The notes: a model not told the origin generated them from the letters alone. A stretch of DNA of 64,000 nt from Serratia proteamaculans (GCF_008830365.1 NZ_WBKI01000004.1:186001-250000); one strand, 5' to 3'. Positions 40,056 to 52,101 are shown, counted from the stretch's first letter. A program made the numbers and translations.

Positions 40056-41804
40056 TCAGTTTTTCTTCGCTAGCACTTGGTTAAGAGAACGGACTTCTTC
40101 ACGTTCTTCCGGGCTGAGGCCGTGCGTTCTGGCCTGGGCGATCAATGTCTCCAGCCGTTGCTCCAGTACCGAGTCATAAAGGCTGGCCAAGGTATCCAAA
40201 AAGGTCTGTTCGACCCTTTCCTCAACGATCATATGGTTCCATGTCGCCAAGGTTTCAAGTTGCTGGCTCAATTTGTTGTCGCGATACTGCTCCAACAACA
40301 GGCCGGTAGTCAGGCCCGGTTGCGCTAAACAGGTCTGCACCAGCTCGACAAACAGCGGTAAACCGGCCTGTTTGGTCTGCTCCAATCCCTCGAGTGAAGG
40401 GATAAGTGTAGCCAGTTGCGGATTTTGTACCAGTAACCCTATTAGTATACGCATGGTTGTGCGTTTTAGCTGGGGCGCCTGGTAGGTATTCGCATTTTCA
40501 GCCTGTTTGGGCATCAGCTTGTCGAGCTGGCTATCATCCAGCAGACCAAGCTTGCTGCCGAGCTGTTGTCGCAGGTACAAGCGCAACGTTTCGCCCGGCA
40601 CCTGAGTAATCAGCGGCAGTGCCAGCGTGCTCAGCTTGGCGCGACCGTCCGGGCTGCTCAGATCGACCTGTGGCATCAGGGTTTCGAACAGGAAAGTGGA
40701 AAGCGGCTGCGCCAGCTCCATTCGCTGTTCGAAGGCCTCTTTGCCTTCTTTGCGTACCAATGTGTCCGGGTCTTCGCCATCAGGCAAAAACATAAACCGC
40801 AGCTGACGCCCGTCATTCAGATAGGGCAGCGCGGTTTCCAGTGCGCGCCAGGCCGCTTCACGGCCGGCTCGGTCACCGTCATAACAACAGACCACGTTGT
40901 CGGTGGCGCGGAACAGCAGCTGAATATGTTCAGCCGTCGTTGAGGTTCCGAGCGAGGCGACGGCATAATCAATGCCGTATTGCGCCAACGCCACCACGTC
41001 CATATAGCCTTCCACTACCAGCAAACGCTGCGGGGTAGGGTGATTCTGCTGCGCTTCATACAGGCCGTACAATTGACGACCTTTGTGGAATACTTCAGTT
41101 TCCGGCGAGTTCAGGTATTTCGGCATGCCGTCACCCAACACGCGCCCGCCAAAGGCGATCACTCGCCCGCGTTTGTCACGAATAGGGAACATCACGCGTT
41201 CACGGAAACGATCGTACGAGCGTCCTTGATCGTTAGTCACCAGCATGCCGGCATCGTTCAATGCGCTGCGGCTGTCGGCGTCGCGACCAAAACGCTTTAA
41301 TGCATTATCCCAACCGGCAGGTGCAAAGCCGATGGCAAAATGGCGGATAACGTCGTCACTCAACCCGCGCTGTTGCAGATAATCACGCGCCGGCGTACCG
41401 GAAGATTGATGCAGTGACTGTTGATAGAACGCACTGAGCTGTTCCATCAGTTGATACAGGCTTTGGCGCTGATGACGTTCGATTTGTGTCGGTCCGGAGC
41501 CTGCCTCGTAAGGCACTTCCAGTCCGTGCATGGTTGCCAGCTCTTCGATGGTTTCGACAAACTCAAGTCGGTCGTAATTCATCAGAAAGTCGACGGCGTT
41601 ACCGTGCGCACCACAACCAAAACAGTGATAAAACTGCTTTTCGCCATTAACGGTAAATGAAGGCGTTTTTTCGTGGTGGAACGGACAGCACGCGTGGTAG
41701 TTCTTGCCCTGCTTCTTGAGCTTTACCCGGGCATCGATCAGATCGACGATGTCGGTGCGAGCCAGCAAGTCATTGATAAATACACGCGGAATTCGTCCAG
41801 CCAT
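40056..41804 (-). CDS. dnaG: DNA primase DnaG
   Basis: Primase makes the RNA primers for replication. The 582-residue protein has the N-terminal CHC2 zinc ribbon (CPFHHEKTPSF and YHCFGCGAHG, residues 40-65), the TOPRIM catalytic core with VVEGYMDVVAL near residue 265 and the acidic DGDRAG, and the C-terminal helicase-binding domain. It is the middle gene of rpsU-dnaG-rpoD; in E. coli expression is kept low by the upstream attenuator and by rare codons and poor translation signals. Confidence 0.97.
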   Translation of the reverse strand: MAGRIPRVFINDLLARTDIVDLIDARVKLKKQGKNYHACCPFHHEKTPSFTVNGEKQFYHCFGCGAHGNAVDFLMNYDRLEFVETIEELATMHGLEVPYEAGSGPTQIERHQRQSLYQLMEQLSAFYQQSLHQSSGTPARDYLQQRGLSDDVIRHFAIGFAPAGWDNALKRFGRDADSRSALNDAGMLVTNDQGRSYDRFRERVMFPIRDKRGRVIAFGGRVLGDGMPKYLNSPETEVFHKGRQLYGLYEAQQNHPTPQRLLVVEGYMDVVALAQYGIDYAVASLGTSTTAEHIQLLFRATDNVVCCYDGDRAGREAAWRALETALPYLNDGRQLRFMFLPDGEDPDTLVRKEGKEAFEQRMELAQPLSTFLFETLMPQVDLSSPDGRAKLSTLALPLITQVPGETLRLYLRQQLGSKLGLLDDSQLDKLMPKQAENANTYQAPQLKRTTMRILIGLLVQNPQLATLIPSLEGLEQTKQAGLPLFVELVQTCLAQPGLTTGLLLEQYRDNKLSQQLETLATWNHMIVEERVEQTFLDTLASLYDSVLEQRLETLIAQARTHGLSPEEREEVRSLNQVLAKKN

Positions 41805-41828
41805 AAGCCCTTACTTCACTAGCCTATA

Positions 41829-41867
41829 AACGAGAACAAGCCGCGCATTCCTTTCGGAAAGCACGGC
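41829..41867 (-). terminator. Attenuator hairpin between rpsU and dnaG
   Basis: On the minus strand GCCGTGCTTTCC and GGAATGCGCGGC form an imperfect 12-bp stem with a GAAA loop, followed by TTGTTCTCGTTT. It is placed like the E. coli T1 terminator that makes rpsU mRNA far more abundant than dnaG-rpoD mRNA. Confidence 0.7.
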
Positions 41868-41940
41868 CTTCGTATGCAACTACTCGGTCTGCGCGATTTT
41901 TAAAATCAGAAATTCACGCGGCGGGGTTACCCCCGAAGAA

Positions 41941-42482
<542 letters not shown>

Positions 42483-43496
42483 ATGCGAGTACTGGGTATA
42501 GAAACCTCCTGCGATGAAACCGGAATTGCAGTGTATGACGATCAGGCCGGTTTATTAGCGAATCAATTGTATAGCCAGGTGAAGCTGCACGCCGACTACG
42601 GCGGCGTGGTGCCGGAACTGGCTTCCCGCGATCATGTGCGTAAAACCGTGCCCTTGATTCAGGCGGCATTGATGGAAGCGAACCTGACCGCGGCCGATAT
42701 CGACGGCGTTGCCTATACCGCCGGGCCCGGCCTGGTGGGGGCGTTGTTGGTCGGCGCGACCATTGGTCGTGCGCTGGCGTTTGCCTGGGGCGTGCCGGCA
42801 GTACCGGTGCACCACATGGAAGGCCACCTGCTGGCACCGATGCTGGAAGATAATCCACCGGCGTTCCCGTTTGTCGCGCTGCTGGTTTCCGGCGGCCATA
42901 CCCAGTTGATCAGCGTGACCGGCATTGGCCAATACCAACTGCTGGGTGAGTCGGTCGACGATGCGGCGGGTGAAGCCTTCGATAAAACTGCCAAGCTGCT
43001 GGGGCTGGACTATCCCGGCGGGCCAATGTTGTCGAAAATGGCGCAGCAGGGTAGCGCGGGCCGTTTCACCTTCCCGCGGCCGATGACCGATCGTCCGGGG
43101 CTGGATTTCAGCTTCTCCGGGCTGAAAACCTTTGCCGCCAATACCATTCGCTCCAACGGTAATGACGATCAAACGCGTGCGGACATTGCCCGGGCGTTTG
43201 AGGATGCGGTGGTCGATACGCTGGCGATCAAATGCAAACGCGCGCTGGAGCAAACCGGTTTCAAACGACTGGTTATGGCCGGCGGCGTCAGTGCCAACCG
43301 TACGCTACGGACCAAAATGGCGGAAATGATGCGCAAACGCGGCGGTGAGGTGTTTTATGCCCGTCCGGAATTCTGCACGGATAACGGCGCGATGATCGCT
43401 TATGCGGGTCTGGTGCGGTTACAGAGCGGTGCAAATCCGGAACTGAGCGTTTCGGTGCGTCCGCGTTGGCCGCTGGCTGAATTGCCTGCAGTATAA
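42483..43496 (+). CDS. tsaD: tRNA N6-adenosine threonylcarbamoyltransferase TsaD
   Basis: TsaD, with TsaB and TsaE, places threonylcarbamoyl on A37 of ANN-decoding tRNAs. The 337-residue ASKHA-fold protein has the iron-binding histidines His111 and His115 (VHHMEGHL), the nucleotide motif LVSGGHTQL and the C-terminal metal aspartate in [13 protein letters not shown] 42483 gives the conserved [13 protein letters not shown]; a slightly earlier in-frame start is not conserved. Confidence 0.96.
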   Translation: MRVLGIETSCDETGIAVYDDQAGLLANQLYSQVKLHADYGGVVPELASRDHVRKTVPLIQAALMEANLTAADIDGVAYTAGPGLVGALLVGATIGRALAFAWGVPAVPVHHMEGHLLAPMLEDNPPAFPFVALLVSGGHTQLISVTGIGQYQLLGESVDDAAGEAFDKTAKLLGLDYPGGPMLSKMAQQGSAGRFTFPRPMTDRPGLDFSFSGLKTFAANTIRSNGNDDQTRADIARAFEDAVVDTLAIKCKRALEQTGFKRLVMAGGVSANRTLRTKMAEMMRKRGGEVFYARPEFCTDNGAMIAYAGLVRLQSGANPELSVSVRPRWPLAELPAV

Positions 43497-43503
43497 ATAG
43501 TCG

Positions 43504-43529
43504 AAAGGCCGGAGCTCTCCGGCCTTTTT
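43504..43529. terminator. Intrinsic terminator between converging tsaD and plsY
   Basis: AAGGCCGGAG and CTCCGGCCTT form a long perfect stem followed by TTTTTA. It ends two bases before the plsY stop codon. Confidence 0.88.
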
Positions 43530-43531
43530 AA

Positions 43532-44179
43532 TTACTCTTCTTTCTTCTCTTCTTCCTGCTTTGCCCCTGCCGCGTCGGTTTTCTTCTTGCGGAAGACACT
43601 CCAGATTTTCCCTTCCTGGCCACGCCACAGGCGCTGAATATTGTCATGGTGTCGCATCAGGATCAAACACGACAGCATTGCTACCGGGAAGGTGAATTGT
43701 GGTTTGAACCACCAGACGTAGAACGGAGCAATCAGCGCGCTGATAATCGCACCCAGCGAGGAATAGCCACTGAGCAATACGGTCAGCAGCCAGGTACCGG
43801 TCATCAGGCCGGTAAGATCCCAGCCGATCGGCGCTATGGCACCAAACGCCGTCGCCACGCCTTTACCGCCGCGGAAATGGAAGAACACTGGGTAGATATG
43901 TCCCAGGCAAGCGGCAATCGCCGTCAGGCCGAGATACAGCGGCGGGACATCAAGTTTGTATGCCAACCAGACCGGCAGCATCCCTTTGAGAATATCGAAT
44001 ACCAACACCGCCGCCGCAGCGACGCGACCGCCGATGCGCAGGACGTTGGTCGCTCCTGGATTCCCAGAGCCATTTTCACGCGGATCGGGCAGCCTGGCGA
44101 TCCGGCAAACCAGGATCGCACTGGAAACTGAGCCACACAGATACGCGAAGATAATCATGCCAAGCGCGGTAGCACTCAT
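43532..44179 (-). CDS. plsY: Acyl-phosphate:glycerol-3-phosphate acyltransferase PlsY
   Basis: PlsY acylates glycerol-3-phosphate from acyl-phosphate at the start of phospholipid synthesis. The 215-residue inner-membrane protein has about five membrane segments and the three family motifs: [33 protein letters not shown] near residue 20-45 (the conserved GSGNPGATN), the middle loop [17 protein letters not shown] with GGKGVAT, and the later basic loop. The C-terminal tail is charged ([18 protein letters not shown]). It is divergent from folB. Confidence 0.95.
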   Translation of the reverse strand: MSATALGMIIFAYLCGSVSSAILVCRIARLPDPRENGSGNPGATNVLRIGGRVAAAAVLVFDILKGMLPVWLAYKLDVPPLYLGLTAIAACLGHIYPVFFHFRGGKGVATAFGAIAPIGWDLTGLMTGTWLLTVLLSGYSSLGAIISALIAPFYVWWFKPQFTFPVAMLSCLILMRHHDNIQRLWRGQEGKIWSVFRKKKTDAAGAKQEEEKKEE

Positions 44180-44286
44180 AACGCGGTTCCGTTTAATAAG
44201 GGTCGTTTTACTCGCAACATATATGGATAATACTCATATTCCGCTGGAAGTGGTATCCGGCAAGGCCAAAAACAGAGAATGACGTG

Positions 44287-44646
44287 ATGGATATCGTATT
44301 TATAGAAGAGCTTACCGTAATTACTACCATTGGCGTTTATGACTGGGAACAAAACATTCGCCAGAAGCTGGTGTTCGATATCGAAATGGGTTGGGACAAC
44401 CGCCAGGCCGCCGCCAGTGACGATGTGAATGACTGCCTGAGCTACGCCGATATCAGTGAAGCCATTATCCAGCACGTGGAACCCAATCGCTTTGCGTTGG
44501 TGGAGCGGGTTGCAGAGGAAATATCTGAAATATTACTCCAGCGCTTCAATTCCCCGTGGGTCCGTATTAAGGTCAGCAAACCGGGCGCGGTTGCACATGC
44601 CAGCCGGGTTGGGGTGATCATTGAACGTGGCACCCGGCCGGTGTGA
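44287..44646 (+). CDS. folB: Dihydroneopterin aldolase FolB
   Basis: FolB cleaves and epimerises 7,8-dihydroneopterin in folate synthesis. The 119-residue protein keeps GVYDWEQ near the N-terminus, LSYADISEAI, ALVERVAEEI with the substrate-binding Glu, and VRIKVSKPGAV with the catalytic Lys. ATG 44287 is preferred over the GTG just before it because it aligns with E. coli MDIVFIE. Confidence 0.95.
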   Translation: MDIVFIEELTVITTIGVYDWEQNIRQKLVFDIEMGWDNRQAAASDDVNDCLSYADISEAIIQHVEPNRFALVERVAEEISEILLQRFNSPWVRIKVSKPGAVAHASRVGVIIERGTRPV

Positions 44647-44777
44647 CGTTCTGTCATTCCTGTGCAACTTAAGACCGTTAACCTGGTCTGAACCTGAGAA
44701 TTGTTTTAGCGGCAATGTATTGAACACTGCCGCTTTTTTATGTTTATAGCCGTAAATTTATAGGGTGATCGAAGCAC

Positions 44778-45602
44778 ATGGCGGACATGCATTCACTGTT
44801 TATTGCGTTTGTTCTTGGGGTGGTCGAAGGGTTAACTGAATTTTTACCGGTGTCTTCTACCGGGCACATGATCATTGTCGGCGAGTGGCTGGGTTTTACC
44901 GGCGATAAGGCTAAAACCTTTGAGGTGATCATCCAGTTGGGGTCGATTCTGGCGGTGGTGGTGATGTTCTGGCGCCGTTTGTTCGGGCTGATTGGCATTC
45001 ATTTCGGTGGTAAGCCGGTTGAGCATGAAGGCAAAACGACGGGCCATTTGAAACTGGGCCATATTCTGCTGGCGATGATCCCGGCGGTGGTGCTGGGGCT
45101 GCTGTTCCACGACGTTATCAAGTCGCTGTTTGCACCGAAAAACGTGATGTATGCGCTGGTGGTGGGTGGTTTCCTGTTGCTGGCAGCGGAATGGTTGAAG
45201 CCGAAAAAACCGAGTGCTGAAGGGCTTGATGATATCACCTATCGCCAGGCGTTTATGATTGGTTGCTTCCAATGTCTGGCACTGTGGCCGGGCTTCTCCC
45301 GCTCAGGTTCCACCATTGCCGGTGGCATGCTGGTGGGCGTGAATCGTTACGCGGCTGCGGAGTTCTCATTCATTCTGGCGGTGCCGATGATGATTGGTGC
45401 CAGCGGGCTGGATTTGTACAAGAGTCTGCACTTCCTGACGATGGGCGATTTACCGATGTTTGCGGTCGGTTTTGCCACGGCCTTCGTGGTAGCGCTGATC
45501 GCGATCAAGACCTTCCTGACGCTGATCAAACGCATCTCGTTTGTGCCGTTCGCCATCTACCGCTTTATCGTGGCCGGCGTGGTTTACATGGTATTCATGT
45601 AA
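44778..45602 (+). CDS. uppP: Undecaprenyl-diphosphatase UppP (BacA)
   Basis: UppP recycles the cell-wall lipid carrier by dephosphorylating undecaprenyl diphosphate at the periplasmic face; extra copies give bacitracin resistance. The 274-residue membrane protein has the catalytic motif [18 protein letters not shown] near residues 13-30 and the second motif [13 protein letters not shown] near 172. Same order as E. coli (folB-bacA-cca). Confidence 0.96.
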   Translation: MADMHSLFIAFVLGVVEGLTEFLPVSSTGHMIIVGEWLGFTGDKAKTFEVIIQLGSILAVVVMFWRRLFGLIGIHFGGKPVEHEGKTTGHLKLGHILLAMIPAVVLGLLFHDVIKSLFAPKNVMYALVVGGFLLLAAEWLKPKKPSAEGLDDITYRQAFMIGCFQCLALWPGFSRSGSTIAGGMLVGVNRYAAAEFSFILAVPMMIGASGLDLYKSLHFLTMGDLPMFAVGFATAFVVALIAIKTFLTLIKRISFVPFAIYRFIVAGVVYMVFM

Positions 45603-45619
45603 GCTGAGCAGCAATAAGA

Positions 45620-45643
45620 AACCCCGCGCTGCGGGGTTTTTTT
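45620..45643. terminator. Intrinsic terminator between converging uppP and cca
   Basis: AACCCCGC and GCGGGGTT form a compact stem with a GCT loop and a following run of T that runs into the cca stop codon. Confidence 0.85.
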
Positions 45644-46886
45644 ATGCCTGATCGAGAGGGGTATCCTGGGTTTGTTTCCAGTCGGCCAGCGCCTGTTGAC
45701 GGCGGCGCTTGAGTTCGTCGCGGATCGCCAGCCCTTGCAGGCCGCTGGCTACCACCTCTTTGACCGACACCGCGTTCGCCACCTGAAATGCCTGGCGCAG
45801 ATAATCGCCCTGCGGATAAGGGTTATTTTCAAAGCCGGTACGCCCGCGGGCGTCAGCTTCGCTGGTGAGGATCATCTGTTCCAGCCGCTGCGGTTTGCGC
45901 CAAACATCAACCGCGTCAAACAGCTTCAGCAGGGTCTCCGGGCGCAGCTTGTTTACTGTATGGATCAGGTCGTGATATTCGGCGACCAACTTGGCCAGAT
46001 CGCGCACTGGGTTGGGTACTCGCAGCCGCTGGCACAGTTCTTCGACCAGCAGCACGCCCGCAGGTCCATGGCCGTGGTGATGTGGCCAAAGCTCTTTTGG
46101 CGTCTGCCCCTTGCCGAGGTCATGGCAGAGTGCGGAGAAGCGTACATCCACGTCAGGGCTTAGCTGGGCAGCGATTGCCAGCGTCATCAGGGTATGAACA
46201 CCGGTATCAATTTCCGGATGCCATTTGGCGGGGGCCGGTACGCCGAACAGGGCGTCGATCTCCGGGAACAGTACGCTCAGCGCTTCGCAGTCACGCAGTA
46301 CCTGAAAATACACCTGTGGGCTCTGGCTTTGCAGTGCCTTCTCGGTTTCTTTCCAGACCCGTTCGGCCGTCAGCGCTGCCAGTTCACCACTGCGTGCCAT
46401 CTGACGCATCAACTCGGCGGTTTCCGGGGCGATGCTAAAATCCAAATGGGCGAAGCGGGCGGCGAAACGCGCCACGCGCAGCACGCGCAGCGGGTCTTCA
46501 CCAAAGGCATCGGACACGTGGCGCAGCACCCGCGCTTGCAGGTCGGCCACGCCGTTGAAAGGGTCGATCAGCTCACCGTCGGCGCTGCGGGCGATGGCGT
46601 TGATGGTTAAATCGCGGCGTTGCAAGTCTTCTTCCAGCGTTACGTCCGGCGCGGCATAGCAGGTAAAACCGGTATATCCCTGGCCGGATTTTCGTTCGGT
46701 CCGCGCCAGCGCATATTCTTCCTGTGTCTTGGGGTTGAGAAACACCGGGAAGTCTTTACCGACCTGTTGATACCCCAGCGCCATCAGCTCTGCCGGCGCG
46801 GCGCCCACCACCACCCAGTCGCGGTCGACCACCGGTATCTCAAGCAAGCTGTCGCGGACGGCACCGCCGACCAGGTAAGTCTTCAC
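45642..46886 (-). CDS. cca: CCA-adding tRNA nucleotidyltransferase with HD domain
   Basis: Cca builds and repairs the 3' CCA of tRNAs. The 414-residue protein has the nucleotidyltransferase head ([10 protein letters not shown], then DRDWVVVG with the catalytic aspartates) and the C-terminal HD phosphohydrolase domain (GVHTLMTL and ALCHDLGKG near residue 255) typical of gammaproteobacteria. The start is a GTG preceded by GGAG. Confidence 0.96.
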   Translation of the reverse strand: MKTYLVGGAVRDSLLEIPVVDRDWVVVGAAPAELMALGYQQVGKDFPVFLNPKTQEEYALARTERKSGQGYTGFTCYAAPDVTLEEDLQRRDLTINAIARSADGELIDPFNGVADLQARVLRHVSDAFGEDPLRVLRVARFAARFAHLDFSIAPETAELMRQMARSGELAALTAERVWKETEKALQSQSPQVYFQVLRDCEALSVLFPEIDALFGVPAPAKWHPEIDTGVHTLMTLAIAAQLSPDVDVRFSALCHDLGKGQTPKELWPHHHGHGPAGVLLVEELCQRLRVPNPVRDLAKLVAEYHDLIHTVNKLRPETLLKLFDAVDVWRKPQRLEQMILTSEADARGRTGFENNPYPQGDYLRQAFQVANAVSVKEVVASGLQGLAIRDELKRRRQQALADWKQTQDTPLDQA

Positions 46887-46960
46887 TGTTAACTCCTGAA
46901 TTTATCCTAAGGCTCTGTTGACCAGATTACCTCAATTAGCGGGGCGCTGCCGAAACCAAT

Positions 46961-46984
46961 AAAAAGGGCGCCCCGCAGGCGCCC
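46961..46984 (-). terminator. Intrinsic terminator of ygiM
   Basis: GGGCGCC (46966-46972) pairs with GGCGCCC (46978-46984); on the minus strand it is followed by TTTTTATT. It is 26 bases past the ygiM stop. Confidence 0.85.
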
Positions 46985-47009
46985 AAGATCAAACCGAACG
47001 ATACTTTAA

Positions 47010-47630
47010 TCAGTTCATCCAGCGGTTGTTGCTTTTGCGACGCGGGATCAGGTGTGGTAACAGCAGACCCAACAGCAGGCCTACGCCAGCCACGCCGCCG
47101 CCGTACATAAACCACTGCAGGATAATGGTGCGCTGTTTGTCGTCAAGCTGCAGGTTAACGGCGTTAACCTTTTTCTGCGCCACTACCAGCTGATTTTTCA
47201 GATCCTGGTTTTCCTGCTGCAGGCCGCTGATAGTGCTGTCGCTGCCGGCCACTTTCTGCTGCATTTCAGCGGTACGCTGGTTCCAACTGTTGTCGATATT
47301 GGCCAGTTTATCGGTCAGGGTTTTTACCTGCTGCTCCAGCGCGGGCACCTGAGTGCGCAGGCTTGGGGTCTGGCTAAGCTGATCGAGCGGGATCCAGGTG
47401 TTGCGGCCCTTGGCATCGCGGATCTGGCCATAATTGGTGCTGTCATTTACGCTCAACAGGGTCACTTCTTCACCGGCGTTCAAGGTACCGACAATACGGT
47501 ACTGATTACCCGGGCCGCTGTGGACGTAAGTATTCAATTCATCGGAGATATAGCGCTTATCTTCGGCATGTGCGCCCCAAGTGATGCTGAAGCTCAGCAC
47601 GGCAAGGCAAATTAGGCGTAATTTCTGCAT
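47010..47630 (-). CDS. ygiM: SH3b-domain membrane protein YgiM
   Basis: A 206-residue envelope protein: signal peptide residues 1-22 (ending GAHA), a bacterial SH3 domain in 25-90 (YVHSGPGNQYRIVGTLNAGE), a long coiled coil in 95-165, one membrane helix near 170-195 and a short basic tail (PRRKSNNRWMN). ATG 47630 gives the signal peptide and matches E. coli; the open frame continues upstream without conservation. Function is unknown; the domain order suggests cell-wall binding. It is divergent from ygiF across about 280 bases. Confidence 0.9.
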   Translation of the reverse strand: MQKLRLICLAVLSFSITWGAHAEDKRYISDELNTYVHSGPGNQYRIVGTLNAGEEVTLLSVNDSTNYGQIRDAKGRNTWIPLDQLSQTPSLRTQVPALEQQVKTLTDKLANIDNSWNQRTAEMQQKVAGSDSTISGLQQENQDLKNQLVVAQKKVNAVNLQLDDKQRTIILQWFMYGGGVAGVGLLLGLLLPHLIPRRKSNNRWMN

Positions 47631-47910
47631 TAGTTCATCGTTTCTGTGTGAATTTATGGGAACGATAGTAGAGCGTTCAGTCTGACGACGCAACGCAAAA
47701 ACCGGAATGAGAACTATCTTACTGTGGCAGATTCTGTGAGTTGCGCAGTGTTTTATAACGTAACAGGTTTTTTCTGCAGTTAGCAGGGTTAAGGCGCCGG
47801 GAATCGCGGTAAGATAACGGCAACTGTGCGTCACCGGGCAGAACGTGGCAGGCCAGGCCCGCCGCCGTGAAGGCTGACGCGAATGCGTAACTTATTGGTG
47901 TAAAAGACTT

Positions 47911-49218
47911 ATGACCGTTGAAATAGAACTGAAATTTATTGCCACTCCGGATGCGGTTGCCGCCTTGCCGCAGCAACTGGCCGCTTGGCCGAATCAGCAT
48001 TCCGCACCGCAAAAACTGACCAATATTTATTTCGAAACCGCCGACAATTTCCTGCGTGGTCAGGATATGGGGCTGCGTATCCGCGGGTACGACGACAGTT
48101 ATGAAATGACCATCAAAACCGCCGGTAAGGTGGTCGCGGGCTTGCATCAGCGTCCGGAATATAATGTAGCGATTGCCACGCCGGAGCTGGCACTGGATCG
48201 GTTCCAGGCGGATATCTGGCCGCAAGACTGCGATGTTCAGGCGCTGCAACAGGTGTTGCAGCCGCTGTTCCGTACTGACTTTGTGCGTGAGAAGTGGGTG
48301 GTCACTTACGGTAAGAGCGAGATTGAGGTTGGTCTTGACCAGGGTGAAGTGCGAGCCGGTGAGCTGAGTGAAGCGCTGTGCGAGATCGAACTGGAACTGA
48401 AAGAAGGCAACACCACCGATTTGCTGGCGCTGGCTAACGCACTGGCGGAGCACGGCGGCCTGCGTCAGGGCAACCTGAGCAAGGCGGCGCGGGGCTATCA
48501 TTTGGCGCAGGGCAACGTCCCGCGTGAGCGTCATCCGCTGGCAGTATTGAAGCCGGCCGCCAAATCCAGCGTTGAGCAGGGGATGATCGCCAGTTTCGAA
48601 CTGGGTTTGAGCCATTGGCAGTATCACGAAGAGCTGTGGTTGCGTGGCGATACTCAGGCCCGTCGTTCCGTGATGGAGGCGATTGCGCTGATCCGCCAGG
48701 CACTGGTGATTTTCGGTGGTCTGGTGCCACGCAAGGCCAGTGCCGATCTGCGCGCTCGTCTGACCGCACTGGAACCGCTTTTGGTTGATAAAACCACCCA
48801 ACCGCAGGTGCTGTGCTACAGCGCGGAATATCTGCAATGTAAGTTGGCGCTCACATCGTGGTTGGTGACCGGTGCCTGGAAACCCTTTATCGATGCCAAG
48901 GCGCAGACCAAGCTTGACGGGTCCTTCAAACGTTTCAGTGACATTATGCTGGGGCGCAGCGCCGCGGAATTGAAAGAAGCCTTCACCCGTACGTTGAACG
49001 ATGATGAATATGAGGAACAACTGCCGCGTCTGACGCGTCAGGTATCGGCATTTATCCTGCTGTCGGGCGCTTACCCTGACGACGAAACCGGTCCGTACAT
49101 CGACGCTTGGCGCGAGTTGCAACTGGCGGTGGCCGAACGGCGTCAGGGCTGGTACGAAGGCAGCCGCAAGCAGGCCTTATTGCAGGCGCCATTCTGGTTA
49201 AACGGCGCCCTCCGCTAA
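47911..49218 (+). CDS. ygiF: Inorganic triphosphatase YgiF (CYTH-CHAD)
   Basis: YgiF hydrolyses inorganic tripolyphosphate. The 435-residue protein begins with the CYTH signature EIELKF (the ExExK motif), forming the triphosphate tunnel domain over residues 1-200, followed by a helical CHAD domain rich in His, Arg and Lys for polyphosphate binding. It is 45 bases upstream of glnE, as in E. coli where the pair is co-transcribed. Confidence 0.92.
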   Translation: MTVEIELKFIATPDAVAALPQQLAAWPNQHSAPQKLTNIYFETADNFLRGQDMGLRIRGYDDSYEMTIKTAGKVVAGLHQRPEYNVAIATPELALDRFQADIWPQDCDVQALQQVLQPLFRTDFVREKWVVTYGKSEIEVGLDQGEVRAGELSEALCEIELELKEGNTTDLLALANALAEHGGLRQGNLSKAARGYHLAQGNVPRERHPLAVLKPAAKSSVEQGMIASFELGLSHWQYHEELWLRGDTQARRSVMEAIALIRQALVIFGGLVPRKASADLRARLTALEPLLVDKTTQPQVLCYSAEYLQCKLALTSWLVTGAWKPFIDAKAQTKLDGSFKRFSDIMLGRSAAELKEAFTRTLNDDEYEEQLPRLTRQVSAFILLSGAYPDDETGPYIDAWRELQLAVAERRQGWYEGSRKQALLQAPFWLNGALR

Positions 49219-49263
49219 TTAAGCTGGCCTGCGAGGCGCAGGCCTTCGATTGGATCATTCACT

Positions 49264-52101
49264 ATGTTGCCACTTTCAGCAGCGTTACAGGCTCAGGCAC
49301 AGAACATTGTGCAGCGTTTTCAGGAAACTCAGGGCGTGGACTGCGCGCTCAGCGATCAGGAACAGTGGGTTTTGGCGTCGAGCGACTTTGTCTGCGACAT
49401 GTTGCAGAGCCAGCCGGAATGGCTGGCGACGCTGCGCAAGCAACCACCGGTGGCAGACGAGTGGCAACATTATGCAGCCTGGCTGCAGGATGATTTGGAA
49501 GAGGTGCGTGACGAAGCGCAACTGATGCGCGTACTGCGCCTGTTCCGCCGCGAGACACTGGTGAGGGTCGCCTGGGCGCAGGCGTTGGGCCAATGCAGCA
49601 CGCAAGAAACGCTGTTGCAACTGAGTGGGTTGGCAGAAACGCTGATCGTCAGCGCCCGCGACTGGCTGTACCAAACCTGCTGCCGTGAGTGGGGCACTCC
49701 CTGTAATGCTCAGGGCGTACCCCAACCGTTGCTGATCCTCGGGATGGGCAAATTGGGCGGCGGTGAGCTGAATTTCTCATCCGATATCGATCTGATCTTT
49801 GCCTACCCGGAAAATGGCCAGACCCAGGGCGGGCGGCGTGAGCTGGATAACGCCCAGTTCTTCACCCGTCTGGGGCAGCGGTTGATCAAAGCGCTGGATC
49901 AGCAAACCATCGACGGCTTCGTCTATCGCGTAGACATGCGCTTACGGCCGTTCGGCGATAGCGGCCCTCTGGTGATGAGTTTCGCCGCGTTGGAGGATTA
50001 TTACCAGGAACAGGGCCGTGACTGGGAACGTTACGCGATGGTCAAGGCGCGGCTGATGGGGGGGGCGGAAGACGTTTACAGCGAAGAACTGCGCAAAACC
50101 CTGCGGCCGTTTGTTTTCCGTCGCTATATCGATTTCAGTGTGATCCAGTCGCTGCGCAATATGAAAGGCATGATCGCCCGTGAGGTTCGGCGGCGCGGGC
50201 TAAAAGACAATATCAAGCTGGGTGCCGGCGGCATCCGCGAAATTGAATTTATCACTCAGGTGTTCCAATTGATCCGCGGCGGCCGTGAGCCGGCGTTGCA
50301 GGGCCGTTCCTTGCTGCCTACGTTACAGGCGGTGGGGGAACTGGGGTTGCTGGAGCCGCAGCAGGTACAGGCGATGAGCGCCAGTTACCTGTTCTTGCGT
50401 CGGCTGGAAAACCTGCTGCAGGCGATTGCCGATCAACAAACACAAACGCTGCCGCAAGATGAACTGGATCAGGCGCGCCTGGCCTGGGGCATGGGGTTCG
50501 ACGACTGGTCGGCACTGCTGGCGGCGTTGGAGATCCATATGCAGGCAGTCAGGGCGGTATTTAACGACCTGATTGGCGACGATAGCCCTGACGTTGGCGA
50601 AGATCCGGATTATCAGCACTATCACAGTCTGTGGCAGGACGCGCTGGAAGAGAACGAACTGGCCCCATTGACGCCACATCTGGACGAAGAGGCGCGCAGG
50701 CAGATGCTGCGCACCATTGCCGAGTTTCGTCATGACGTCGACAAACGCACCATCGGCCCACGCGGTCGTGATGTGCTCGATCAACTGATGCCTCGCCTGC
50801 TGGCGGAAGTGTGTCCGCGTCAGGATGCACCGACCGCGTTGCTGCGGCTGACTCAGTTACTATTGAGCATCGTGACTCGTACTACCTACCTCGAGCTGCT
50901 GGTGGAATACCATGCGGCGCTCAGCCATTTGATTCGCCTGTGTGCCGCTTCACCGATGGTGGCCAATCAACTGTCGCGTTATCCCTTGCTGCTGGATGAA
51001 CTGCTGGAGCCGGCGACGCTGTATCAGCCGGTGGCCCCGGATGCCTACCGCAGCGAGCTGCGTCAGTACCTGTTGCGAGTGCCGGAAGACGACGAAGAGC
51101 AGAGGCTGGAGGCGCTGCGCCAGTTCAAACAGGCGCAGCAATTGCGTATTGCCGCCGGGGATATCTCTGGTGCGTTGCCGGTGATGAAAGTGAGCGATCA
51201 CCTCACCTATCTGGCGGAAGCGATTATCGATACTGTGGTGCAGCAGGCGTGGAACGATATGGTCGCACGCTATGGCCAGCCGACTCATTTGCAGGAGCGT
51301 GAAGGGCGCGGCTTTGCGGTGATTGGCTACGGCAAACTGGGCGGTTGGGAACTGGGCTACAGTTCCGATCTTGACCTGGTGTTTATCCTCGACTGTCCGC
51401 CGGAGGTGATGACCGACGGCGATCGCAGCATCGACGGCCGTCAGTTTTATCTGCGTCTGGCGCAGCGCGTGATGCACCTGTTCAGCACCCGCACCTCGTC
51501 CGGTATTCTGTATGAAGTGGATGCTCGACTGCGGCCGTCGGGTGCAGCCGGTATGCTGGTCAGTACCGTCGAAGCCTTTGCCGATTATCAGCAGAACGAG
51601 GCCTGGACCTGGGAACATCAGGCGTTGGTGCGGGCGCGCGTTGTACATGGCGATCCGTTGTTGCATCAGCAGTTTGACGTTATCCGTCGTGAGATCCTGT
51701 GCAAACAGCGTGATCCTGAAACGCTGAAGCGCGAGGTACGCGAGATGCGCGAGAAAATGCGCAATCACCTTGGCAGCAAGCAGCGCGATCTGTTTGATAT
51801 CAAAGCCGACGAGGGCGGGATCACCGATATCGAATTTATTGCCCAGTATCTGGTCTTAGGCTATGCGGCCGCCGAACCACGCCTGACACGCTGGTCTGAT
51901 AACGTGCGTATTTTCGAGCTGATGGCCAATTATGACATCATGCCGGAAGAAGAAGCACGCGCGCTGACCCAAGCTTACGTCACCATGCGCGATGAGATCC
52001 ATCATCTGGCGTTGCAGGAGCATTCCGGCAAGGTCGGCAATGGACAATTCGCCGCCGAACGTGAACAAGTCCGCGCCAGTTGGGTGAAGTGGCTGGGCTG
52101 A
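49264..52101 (+). CDS. glnE: Bifunctional glutamine synthetase adenylyltransferase/deadenylase GlnE
   Basis: GlnE attaches and removes AMP on glutamine synthetase in response to PII and glutamine. The 945-residue protein (946 in E. coli) has two nucleotidyltransferase domains: the N-terminal deadenylase with [16 protein letters not shown] near residue 160 and the C-terminal adenylyltransferase with [16 protein letters not shown] near residue 692. Both retain the two-Asp metal motif. Helical regulatory regions lie between and after. Confidence 0.96.
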   Translation: MLPLSAALQAQAQNIVQRFQETQGVDCALSDQEQWVLASSDFVCDMLQSQPEWLATLRKQPPVADEWQHYAAWLQDDLEEVRDEAQLMRVLRLFRRETLVRVAWAQALGQCSTQETLLQLSGLAETLIVSARDWLYQTCCREWGTPCNAQGVPQPLLILGMGKLGGGELNFSSDIDLIFAYPENGQTQGGRRELDNAQFFTRLGQRLIKALDQQTIDGFVYRVDMRLRPFGDSGPLVMSFAALEDYYQEQGRDWERYAMVKARLMGGAEDVYSEELRKTLRPFVFRRYIDFSVIQSLRNMKGMIAREVRRRGLKDNIKLGAGGIREIEFITQVFQLIRGGREPALQGRSLLPTLQAVGELGLLEPQQVQAMSASYLFLRRLENLLQAIADQQTQTLPQDELDQARLAWGMGFDDWSALLAALEIHMQAVRAVFNDLIGDDSPDVGEDPDYQHYHSLWQDALEENELAPLTPHLDEEARRQMLRTIAEFRHDVDKRTIGPRGRDVLDQLMPRLLAEVCPRQDAPTALLRLTQLLLSIVTRTTYLELLVEYHAALSHLIRLCAASPMVANQLSRYPLLLDELLEPATLYQPVAPDAYRSELRQYLLRVPEDDEEQRLEALRQFKQAQQLRIAAGDISGALPVMKVSDHLTYLAEAIIDTVVQQAWNDMVARYGQPTHLQEREGRGFAVIGYGKLGGWELGYSSDLDLVFILDCPPEVMTDGDRSIDGRQFYLRLAQRVMHLFSTRTSSGILYEVDARLRPSGAAGMLVSTVEAFADYQQNEAWTWEHQALVRARVVHGDPLLHQQFDVIRREILCKQRDPETLKREVREMREKMRNHLGSKQRDLFDIKADEGGITDIEFIAQYLVLGYAAAEPRLTRWSDNVRIFELMANYDIMPEEEARALTQAYVTMRDEIHHLALQEHSGKVGNGQFAAEREQVRASWVKWLG

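Noticed and set aside
47719-49122. A 467-codon open frame on the minus strand
   Set aside because: It is antisense to ygiF, which is an unmistakable CYTH-CHAD protein; the reverse frame has no motif.
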